In this document: piece by piece, positions 1-4,933 of the stretch
How the letters are laid out: every line of letters starts with the position of its first letter
Numbering within the stretch: the stretch's first letter is position 1
Source: an uncultured Clostridia bacterium
GTDB taxonomy: Bacteria; Bacillota; Clostridia; HGM11514
NCBI GenBank assembly: GCA_934489915.1
Contig: CAKSSZ010000088.1
Coordinates: 1 to 6,601 of the forward strand
Length of the DNA stretch: 6,601 nt
Direction of reading: 5' to 3'
The notes under the pieces: generated by a model
What the model saw: only the letters and a program-made list of their open reading frames with translations
Told to the model about the DNA's origin: nothing
The model's database searches: none
Program-made: the position numbers and the translations under genes

Positions 1-879
1 GAACAGAATATGGATCCCAACGATCTCAACCCCTTCCGTTACTGCGGGGAGTATTATGACAGCGAGATCAACCAAATCTACCTGAGAGCAAGATACTACA
101 ACCCTTCCTTGGGCAGATTTACTCAGTCTGATCCCGCCATGGCTGGCGGAATGAATTGGTATGTATATTGTAAAAATAACCCTATACTCTATATTGATCC
201 TGATGGCATGGAATCGGTGATTTTTTATGGGAATATTGAAGGTTCCAAGGAACAAGCTGAGGTTAGAAAGGCAGAATATGAGAAATTCTATGGGACAACT
301 TGTTATATTGTCCAAGTAAGTTCCGCTATGGGATTTGTTGATGCATGGAATTTGTGGTTTGGAAAGTATTTAGCTGACAAAAAAATCGACGCAATTGAAA
401 TAATCTGTCACGGAAGTGCAACCGAAGAGAAGCGAAGTGATGGTCGGGCGACAGGTTTTCTTTATTTTACAGGTGATAAAGAGAACAAATTATATGCAAG
501 AAGAGATCGTGAAATGATACGTGGTGATTATTCATTGAATGATTTGTGTTACGTTGAGGCGAAGGGATTAAATATCAATGCTTGTAATGGGGCTAACCCC
601 GATATATATAGTATGTCAAGCGGTTTTTTCCGCCATGGAAAATATAATTATATTACGGGATGGGACGGCAGTGTTGCTTGGGATGGAACACAAGCTGTGA
701 GAGGACCTGGTGATTATTCCCGTTTGAGGAGTTGGGATCGGTGGTATTATGTAAGAGAGTATCAACATACGTATTGGAATAATGTTGAAAAAGACGAAAA
801 CGGAAACCCTGTCAGAGATAGAGTCGGAAAACGCGTGTTTGCACGTAATAATAATGGAACATATGTGCAAATAGCATAG
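1..879 (+). CDS. RHS-repeat protein, C-terminal part, with putative caspase-like toxin tip (5' truncated)
   Basis: The reading frame is open from base 1 (codons for E, Q, N precede the ATG at 10), so the gene surely begins upstream and that Met is probably internal. Numbering from it: residues 7-67 match the RHS-associated core, with NPFRYCGEYYD, YLRARYYNPSLGRF, NNP and finally P58-xxxx-DPDGM (63-67), the family's autocleavage-type motif, with Met in place of the usual Leu. Everything after about 68 is the variable tip, 222 residues, long for such a domain. In it a hydrophobic run leads to CHG (His134) and a second (LNINAC) leads to Cys192. This order and spacing resemble the catalytic His/Cys of clan CD peptidases (caspase, CHAT, DUF4347-like). 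RHS tips are typically toxins released into rival cells. I infer a cysteine peptidase toxin; other activities remain possible. RHS identity is secure, tip function is not. Confidence 0.9.
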   Translation, partial: EQNMDPNDLNPFRYCGEYYDSEINQIYLRARYYNPSLGRFTQSDPAMAGGMNWYVYCKNNPILYIDPDGMESVIFYGNIEGSKEQAEVRKAEYEKFYGTTCYIVQVSSAMGFVDAWNLWFGKYLADKKIDAIEIICHGSATEEKRSDGRATGFLYFTGDKENKLYARRDREMIRGDYSLNDLCYVEAKGLNINACNGANPDIYSMSSGFFRHGKYNYITGWDGSVAWDGTQAVRGPGDYSRLRSWDRWYYVREYQHTYWNNVEKDENGNPVRDRVGKRVFARNNNGTYVQIA

Positions 880-881
880 AT

Positions 882-890
882 GGGGGGCGG
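882..890 (+). promoter_or_regulatory. Ribosome binding site deciding the start of the putative immunity gene
   Basis: A run of six G followed by CGG lies 7 nt (counting from the end of the G run) before the ATG at 895. An upstream in-frame ATG at 880 overlaps this site and has no Shine-Dalgarno sequence of its own, so 895 is the better start. Confidence 0.55.
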
Positions 891-894
891 TCAA

Positions 895-1350
895 ATGTTA
901 AAAAAAGGGTTACTTATTGTTGCTATCTTGTTTCTTGTTTTATGCACTTGGATTTTTTTACCTATTTTTTCGGGACCGGTCGGGAATAGAAAGATAGCAT
1001 TAAACGAAATGAAAGCATTATTTAAGCCGACCGTTCATTTGGAAGTTCCGCTAAATGCTAATGACATTGCAAAAGTTAGTTTTTCAGGCCTTTCTCTACC
1101 TGATACTACTGATCAAAAGAAAATCGAAAAATTACTTTCCTATTTAAATGAAATATCATTAGCAAAGGCTGATAGGAGTGAACTGCCTGGCAGAAGTGCC
1201 GATGCAGCAATTTTATTTTATGATGTTTATGATAGAGAGATAATGGCATATGCGATTTATGGTGAAGTGTTTATTCTGGACATCGCCACTGATCAACTTT
1301 ATAGAAGTAAACATGATTGGGTGATTACTGAAATTGAAAAATTGTGGTAG
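895..1350 (+). CDS. Small membrane-anchored protein, probable immunity protein for the RHS toxin
   Basis: A 151-residue protein that I do not recognise by family. Residues 1-27 are MLKKG followed by a long hydrophobic stretch, consistent with a single membrane anchor with its N terminus inside and the remaining ~120 residues outside the cell. LVLC does not fit a lipobox, because a small residue is missing before Cys. The soluble part contains a helix-like segment (KKIEKLLSYLNEI) and a strand-rich C-terminal half ending in Trp. The ATG at 895 is preferred over an in-frame ATG at 880 because a G-rich Shine-Dalgarno sequence (882-887) sits 7 nt before it. It follows the RHS stop by 15 nt and shares its low GC content, so it is almost certainly co-transcribed. 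A gene immediately after an RHS tip is usually the cognate immunity gene; that assignment rests on position only. Confidence 0.75.
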   Translation: MLKKGLLIVAILFLVLCTWIFLPIFSGPVGNRKIALNEMKALFKPTVHLEVPLNANDIAKVSFSGLSLPDTTDQKKIEKLLSYLNEISLAKADRSELPGRSADAAILFYDVYDREIMAYAIYGEVFILDIATDQLYRSKHDWVITEIEKLW

Positions 1351-1416
1351 GATGATCCGGAAGTAACTTATTTGTAGGATTTGTTTTTTTGCTAATTTAA
1401 ACAATAGGATTCTTCG

Positions 1417-1451
1417 GGGAGCAGATGTTTTGTCCGCTCCCATATTTCTTC
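1417..1451 (+). terminator. Probable intrinsic terminator of the RHS/immunity unit
   Basis: GGGAGC (1417-1422) pairs perfectly with GCTCCC (1436-1441). Inside, GAT (1424-1426) pairs with GTC (1432-1434, one G-U) across one A-C mismatch, leaving a five-base loop. It is followed by ATATTTCTTC, which is T-rich but not a clean T tract, so termination may be partial. It lies about 65 nt after the immunity-gene stop. Confidence 0.5.
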
Positions 1452-1470
1452 AAAAAATTTCAAAAAATAC

Positions 1471-1499
1471 TTGACAAAATAAGGGTAATATGGTATTAT
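1471..1499 (+). promoter_or_regulatory. Sigma-A type promoter P1, near consensus
   Basis: TTGACA (1471-1476, perfect -35) and TATTAT (1494-1499, 5 of 6 for -10) are separated by exactly 17 bases in an A/T-rich setting. Transcription would begin near 1506. It sits about 250 nt before the yqhQ start and only about 40 nt before the hairpin at 1545, so its transcript may end early. Confidence 0.75.
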
Positions 1500-1505
1500 A
1501 AGAAT

Positions 1506-1586
1506 GTAAGTAGATTTCATTGTTTTTTCCAGCAATGGAAAAGCAGCAAAAAGAGAGTAATCAGTCATGGTTGCTCTCTTTTTGCT
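1506..1586 (+). ncRNA. Possible short leader RNA or small RNA of about 80 nt
   Basis: The predicted start point of promoter P1 and the T tract of the following hairpin bracket a transcript of roughly 80 nt. The 5' part can form either TTTTCC/GGAAAA (1525-1530 with 1537-1542) or CATTG/CAATG (1518-1522 with 1533-1537), which exclude each other. AGCAA (1531-1535) can also pair with TTGCT (1571-1575) in the terminator arm. It matches no RNA family I recognise. It could be an independent small RNA or an attenuated leader of the yqhQ operon. A 20-codon frame from ATG 1535 has no ribosome binding site and is not called. Confidence 0.35.
1545..1586. terminator. Long hairpin terminator, probably active on both strands
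   Basis: The 13-base arm AGCAAAAAGAGAG (1545-1557) is perfectly complementary to CTCTCTTTTTGCT (1574-1586). The stem continues inward (TAATCA with TGGTTG, including G-U pairs) to a GTCA loop at 1564-1567. Read as a terminator, GAGAG.../...CTCTC is followed by TTTTT on the + strand, and the symmetrical A run supplies a T tract for the - strand. No gene on the - strand needs it, so its main effect should be on transcripts from P1. Confidence 0.65.
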
Positions 1587-1605
1587 ATATTCGATAAATT
1601 TCAGG

Positions 1606-1617
1606 GTGATGAATCAC
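1606..1617. repeat. Short dyad GTGAT-GA-ATCAC between P1 and P2
   Basis: Five-base arms are perfectly inverted around two central bases, with a further weak flank (TCAG/CTGA) outside. It lies about 60 bases upstream of the -35 of P2. It may be a regulator site or chance; no known operator is recognised. Confidence 0.2.
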
Positions 1618-1677
1618 TGACCTTGTTTCCTTTTATAAAATTTTTAGACGGTGGAAGAGAAAAAGTAAGAAAAGTAC

Positions 1678-1706
1678 TTGTGTTTTTCCGCATTGTTTGT
1701 TATAAT
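1678..1706 (+). promoter_or_regulatory. Extended -10 promoter P2 for the yqhQ-prmC-mscL operon
   Basis: A perfect TATAAT (1701-1706) is preceded by the extended -10 dinucleotide TG (1698-1699). A partial -35, TTGTGT (1678-1683), lies 17 bases upstream. Transcription would start near 1713, giving a 35-nt leader before the ATG at 1748. This is the best candidate for the main promoter of the downstream operon. Confidence 0.75.
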
Positions 1707-1747
1707 AAAAAGAGGTATATAATTACGACAAGAAAAGAGCTGATCAA

Positions 1748-2683
1748 ATGCCTGAAAAAGAAATTCATAAAACCTCTATCGGCGGGCAGGCAGTCATTGA
1801 AGGCGTAATGATGCGCGGGCCTCGAAAAATAGCGATTGCCGTTCGTAAGCCGGATGGAGAAATTGAAGTGGATGTAAAACCGGTAAATGTATTGGCAATG
1901 AAATATAAAATATGTAAGCTGCCTATTTTACGCGGTGTGATTTCGTTTTTTGAATCCATGGTGACGGGAGTACGTTCCTTAATGTACTCTGCAGAATTTT
2001 TTGATATTGAGGAAGAACAACCCTCTAAATTTGACCGCTTTCTGGAGGAAAAGTTTGGGGATAAGCTGAAAGACGTAGTGATTTATTCCAGTGTGATTTT
2101 TGCAGTTTTGTTTTCTGTGCTGCTCTTCTTTATGCTGCCCGCTTTTGTTACCGGCTTTTTGCAAAAAATCATTCCCAACCGTACTGTAATTGTTGCGTTG
2201 GAAGGCTTGGTGCGAATTTGCATTTTTATGGGATATTTGCTGGCAGTTTCAAAAATGCCCGATATTCAGCGGGTGTTTATGTACCACGGAGCAGAGCATA
2301 AAAGTATTCACTGCTATGAACACGGCGAGGAGCTGACGGTGGAAAATGTCAAAAAACACACCAGACTTCACCCTCGCTGCGGTACCAGTTTTTTGCTGAT
2401 TGTTATGATTATCAGTATTTTTGTTTTTTTATTTATCCGGAGCGACAACATGGTGCTTAGATTGGTGTATCGCTTATTGTTGCTTCCTGTTGTAGCGGGG
2501 ATTTCCTATGAAATCATTAAGTTTGCCGGTCGGCATGACAACAAATTTACCCGCATCATCAGTAAGCCAGGTATGCTGCTGCAATATATGACAACCCGGG
2601 AACCGGACGACTCGCAGTTAGAAGTAGCAATTGCTTCCTTACAGGCGGTAATTCCGGAAGATCGGGGTGAGGATCGGTGGTAA
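1748..2683 (+). CDS. yqhQ: DUF1385 / YqhQ-type membrane protein
   Basis: A 311-residue protein of the DUF1385 family (Bacillus subtilis YqhQ), often annotated as a putative metal-dependent enzyme but without established biochemistry. Family signatures are all present: GGQAVIEGVMMRGP at 12-25, YHGAEHK at 179-185, HPRCGTSF at 208-215 and a C-terminal TTREPDD...LEVAI near 282-295. Four hydrophobic segments (about 112-136, 146-168, 212-230 and 236-258) place it in the membrane, with the conserved His/Glu/Cys loop between the second and third. That loop is the likely active or metal-binding site (inference). The start at 1748 has only a weak purine-rich stretch upstream, but it lets the conserved GGQAV motif begin at residue 12, as is usual. 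It overlaps prmC by 7 nt, indicating translational coupling; this pairing recurs in Bacillota. Confidence 0.9.
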   Translation: MPEKEIHKTSIGGQAVIEGVMMRGPRKIAIAVRKPDGEIEVDVKPVNVLAMKYKICKLPILRGVISFFESMVTGVRSLMYSAEFFDIEEEQPSKFDRFLEEKFGDKLKDVVIYSSVIFAVLFSVLLFFMLPAFVTGFLQKIIPNRTVIVALEGLVRICIFMGYLLAVSKMPDIQRVFMYHGAEHKSIHCYEHGEELTVENVKKHTRLHPRCGTSFLLIVMIISIFVFLFIRSDNMVLRLVYRLLLLPVVAGISYEIIKFAGRHDNKFTRIISKPGMLLQYMTTREPDDSQLEVAIASLQAVIPEDRGEDRW

Positions 2684-3528
2684 TACGACAGATACGAAAA
2701 GAAGCGGCTTCCAAATTGAGCAACGCAGGAGTAACAGACGTTGCCCCTTTGGAGGTATTGGTTTTAATGAAACACATCTGGCAAACAGATGAAATCGGTT
2801 TGCTGATGATGGCAGATCAGGAAGCGGAGCCAAGCTGTGTGGCTGCGTTTGAAGAACTGCTGCTTCGCCGGATGCAAGGAGAACCCATTGCGCATTTGTG
2901 CGGCAAAAAGGAATTTATGTCCTTAGAGCTGGAAGTGAACAGAAACTGCCTGGTTCCTCGACCGGATACAGAGTGTGTGGTGGAACGGGCGGCAATGCTT
3001 TGCCGCAGCATGAAAGAGCCAAAAATTTTAGACATTGGAACAGGGAGCGGGTGTATTGCAATCTCTCTGGCGAAACAGCTGCCCGAAGCAGAGGTGACGG
3101 CGATTGATTGCAGCGAAGAAGCATTGAAAATTGCAAAAAATAATGCAAAAAAGCATGACGTTTCCGTATCCATGCGACAACTGGATATTTTAAAGGACGA
3201 TCCGGAGGGGCGCTTTGATTTAATTATTTCCAATCCGCCGTATATCCGTTCGGATGTGATTCCGACTCTGGAGCGGGAAGTGTGGGCATTTGAGCCGAGA
3301 ATAGCATTGGACGGAGGAGAGGACGGTCTGTTGTTTTACCGCCGTTTGATTCCTCTGGCGCTGGAACATTTGCAGCCGGGCGGCTTGTTGGTGTTGGAAA
3401 TCGGCTGGGATCAAGCGCAGGAAGTGACTGACTTAATACAATCCCAGGAGGGCTTTTCTGTACCGTCAATCATTCATGATTTGGCTGGGAGAAGCAGGGG
3501 CATTTACGCCGCAAAGCTACAGGAATAA
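2677..3528 (+). CDS. prmC: PrmC, release factor glutamine N5-methyltransferase
   Basis: PrmC (HemK) uses S-adenosylmethionine to methylate the glutamine of the GGQ motif in peptide release factors RF1 and RF2, which speeds translation termination. The 283-residue length is typical. Residues 1-75 form the helical substrate-binding N-terminal domain. VPRPDTE (93-99) is the family linker motif. ILDIGTGSG (117-125) is the cofactor-binding loop and acidic Asp144 ends the next strand. NPPY (186-189) is the catalytic tetrapeptide that holds the target glutamine. The start is GTG at 2677, 7 nt inside the end of yqhQ, with a GGGTGAGG-like ribosome binding site just upstream, so it is translationally coupled. 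The common partner prfA is not next to it; mscL follows instead. Confidence 0.95.
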   Translation: MVIRQIRKEAASKLSNAGVTDVAPLEVLVLMKHIWQTDEIGLLMMADQEAEPSCVAAFEELLLRRMQGEPIAHLCGKKEFMSLELEVNRNCLVPRPDTECVVERAAMLCRSMKEPKILDIGTGSGCIAISLAKQLPEAEVTAIDCSEEALKIAKNNAKKHDVSVSMRQLDILKDDPEGRFDLIISNPPYIRSDVIPTLEREVWAFEPRIALDGGEDGLLFYRRLIPLALEHLQPGGLLVLEIGWDQAQEVTDLIQSQEGFSVPSIIHDLAGRSRGIYAAKLQE

Positions 3529-3540
3529 AGGAGCTTACAC

Positions 3541-3996
3541 ATGAAAAAATTCTTGAAAAAATTTGCTGAATTTGCGTTTCGGGGTAACATGCTCGATTTG
3601 GCAGTTGGTATGATGATTGGTTCTGCCTTTTCAAAAATTGTAACCTCTTTGGTCAATGATTTATTTATGCCGGTAATTAGTATTTTTACCGGAAAAGTGG
3701 ATTTCAGCAATTGGTTTATTGCATTGGACGGGAAGGAATATGATACGCTGCGGGCGGCTCAGGAGGCAGGGGCGCCTTGCGTCACATACGGCAGCTTTCT
3801 TTCTTCTTTATTTGATTTTCTGCTGATGGCATTTATTATCTTTTTGTTTGTCAGCCTAATCGGAAAGTTGAAAAAACCGGAGAAACCGGCAGAAGAACCT
3901 CCTGTATGTCCTTATTGTAAAATGGAAATTTCTAAGGATGCAACCAGATGCCCTCATTGCACGTCTGATTTAATTCAGGTGCAGGTAGAGGTGTAA
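3541..3996 (+). CDS. mscL: MscL, large-conductance mechanosensitive channel with zinc-ribbon-like tail
   Basis: MscL is a homo-oligomeric membrane channel that opens under high membrane tension and releases solutes on osmotic downshock. The N-terminal amphipathic helix and first membrane helix show the family signature RGNMLDLAVGMMIGSAFSKI (14-33), followed by SLVNDLFMPVI. The outer loop spans about 50-82, and the second membrane helix (YGSFLSSLFDFLLMAF onward) runs about 83-108. At 151 residues it is slightly longer than usual. Instead of the common C-terminal cytoplasmic helix (EEVLLTEIRDLL-like), it has a Pro/Glu linker and CPYC (123-126) with CPHC (137-140), a compact zinc-ribbon-like module. 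AAAGGAG (3527-3533) lies 7 nt before the ATG, and the gene follows prmC by 12 nt, so it is operonic. Channel identity is certain; zinc binding is inferred. Confidence 0.95.
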   Translation: MKKFLKKFAEFAFRGNMLDLAVGMMIGSAFSKIVTSLVNDLFMPVISIFTGKVDFSNWFIALDGKEYDTLRAAQEAGAPCVTYGSFLSSLFDFLLMAFIIFLFVSLIGKLKKPEKPAEEPPVCPYCKMEISKDATRCPHCTSDLIQVQVEV

Positions 3997-4005
3997 ATAA
4001 GAGAC

Positions 4006-4033
4006 GCCCTCGATCCTGCGGGGGCTTTCTTTC
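4006..4033 (+). terminator. Intrinsic terminator after mscL
   Basis: GCCCTCG (4006-4012) pairs with CGGGGGC (4019-4025), seven pairs with one G-T wobble, around an ATCCTG loop. TTTCTTTC follows directly. It closes the yqhQ-prmC-mscL operon. The next gene starts only 25 nt later with no room for a promoter between, so partial read-through may feed it. Confidence 0.8.
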
Positions 4034-4057
4034 GTCAGAAAGGATGAGTGTGTAACG

Positions 4058-4861
4058 ATGATTCAATGGTTGTCACGGTGGCAGTATAAATATAAAGGAA
4101 TCCCAAACTTAATGCGCTATATTGTGATAGGCAGCGCCATCATTTATTTGCTCGGTTTTTTGGGGATCCGTACAGTGGCTCTTTTGGGTTTGGATCCCCA
4201 GGCAGTGCTTCATGGGCAAATCTGGCGATTAATTAGCTTTGTATTTTTGTTGCCGGTAGGGAGCATTTTGTTTGCTGCGTTTGCTTTCTATTTTTATTAT
4301 TTAGTGGGGCAGGCGTTAGAGGAGGAGTGGGGGAGCTTTGTTTTTACGGCGTATTATTTTTGCAACGTCTTGCTCACAGTTCTTATTTCTTTTTTGACCA
4401 AAACGACTGTGACCAGTGCGGCCTCTGTGAACCTTTCCTTATTTTTAGCCTTTGGATATTTATATCCGGATTATACGATTTTGCTCTTTATGGTGCTGCC
4501 GATCAAAATGAAATATCTTGCCATTTTTTACGGTGTTTACGCCGTATATGAAGCGATTATGCTGCCGACTCTGGGCGCCAAACTGATGGCGCTGGTGGGT
4601 GTGCTTACTTTCGTACTGTTTTTCTATCGGGAGCTGTGGCAATGGGCGACAGACCGTTCTGCGGTGAGACAAAACAGAAAGAATTTTCAACGGCGCAGAG
4701 GAGATGGCAATTTACGTGTAATCCGCCACCAGTGCGAGGTGTGTAAGAGAACAGAGTTGGATGACCCTCATTTGGAATTTCGTTATTGCTCCGGCTGTGA
4801 CGGATATCACGAATACTGCTTGGATCATTTGCATAACCATGTGCACATCAAAGAAAAATAG
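4058..4861 (+). CDS. Rhomboid-fold membrane protein, probably catalytically inactive, with C-terminal Cys/His cluster
   Basis: A 267-residue protein with about six hydrophobic segments between residues 20 and 190. GQIWRLISFVFL (53-64) matches the rhomboid motif before the second membrane helix, and EEEWGSFVFTAYYF (88-101) matches the segment after it. At the position of the catalytic GxSG there is SAASVNLSLFLAFGYLYPD (120-138), and the later His of the Ser-His dyad is absent, so it should not be a working protease. This N-x-x-L-x-LAF...P-D...P-I-K-x-K pattern is, to my knowledge, typical of rhomboid-like proteins that databases call intramembrane proteases. The basic linker (201-216) leads to Cys226, 229, 244, 247, 254 and His251, 257, 259, 261, 263, a likely zinc-binding domain in the cytoplasm. 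The ATG at 4058 is the only start fitting the frame; a GAAAGGA element lies about 14 nt upstream, which is distant. It precedes lon. Confidence 0.8.
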   Translation: MIQWLSRWQYKYKGIPNLMRYIVIGSAIIYLLGFLGIRTVALLGLDPQAVLHGQIWRLISFVFLLPVGSILFAAFAFYFYYLVGQALEEEWGSFVFTAYYFCNVLLTVLISFLTKTTVTSAASVNLSLFLAFGYLYPDYTILLFMVLPIKMKYLAIFYGVYAVYEAIMLPTLGAKLMALVGVLTFVLFFYRELWQWATDRSAVRQNRKNFQRRRGDGNLRVIRHQCEVCKRTELDDPHLEFRYCSGCDGYHEYCLDHLHNHVHIKEK

Positions 4862-4864
4862 AGG

Positions 4865-4893
4865 TTGTATCCACGCGCAATTTGTGATATAAT
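4865..4893 (+). promoter_or_regulatory. Extended -10 promoter P3 for lon
   Basis: A perfect TATAAT (4888-4893) is preceded by TG (4885-4886, extended -10). A weak -35, TTGTAT (4865-4870), is 17 bases upstream. It begins 4 nt after the rhomboid-like gene's stop and would give a transcript start near 4900, about 34 nt before lon. No CIRCE-type inverted repeat or other heat-shock operator is visible. Confidence 0.7.
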
Positions 4894-4918
4894 AAAGGGT
4901 GCGTATTGAAACAAGAGC

Positions 4919-4924
4919 AAAGGA
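4919..4924 (+). promoter_or_regulatory. Ribosome binding site deciding the TTG start of lon
   Basis: AAAGGA lies 9 nt before TTG 4934. The later in-frame candidates GTG 4952 and ATG 4976 have no comparable purine-rich element at a proper distance, and ATG 4976 would begin inside the conserved LPMIPLRGVVIFP stretch. Confidence 0.6.
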
Positions 4925-4933
4925 CGTGACAGT

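Larger units (their letters stand above)
1351..1747. other. Non-coding region of about 400 bases separating the toxin locus from the yqhQ operon
   Basis: I see no credible gene here. A long open frame running from 1425 into the next gene crosses two promoters and two hairpins, overlaps yqhQ in another frame and looks like no protein family. In order, the stretch holds a terminator-like hairpin (1417-1441), a strong promoter (1471-1499), a small alternative stem (1518-1542), a long hairpin with a T tract (1545-1586), a short dyad GTGAT-GA-ATCAC (1606-1617) and a second promoter (1678-1706). A T-rich run around 1384-1390 has no stem in front of it. Confidence 0.7.

Noticed and set aside
895..990. 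Lipoprotein signal peptide at the start of the putative immunity protein
   Set aside because: The only candidate Cys is preceded by Leu-Val-Leu; a small residue is required just before the Cys, so a plain membrane anchor is more likely.
1535..1597. 20-codon frame (starting MEKQQKE) inside the P1 leader, a possible attenuation peptide
   Set aside because: There is no Shine-Dalgarno sequence before the ATG and no tandem run of one amino acid that would signal attenuation; its codons mainly reflect the hairpin sequence.
1425..1808. Open reading frame of 127 codons across the non-coding region
   Set aside because: It crosses two promoters and the long hairpin, overlaps the start of yqhQ in another frame, has no ribosome binding site and resembles no family.
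2817..3233. 138-codon open frame on the - strand inside prmC
   Set aside because: It lies wholly within the clear prmC coding sequence, has no family features and is a frame shadow.
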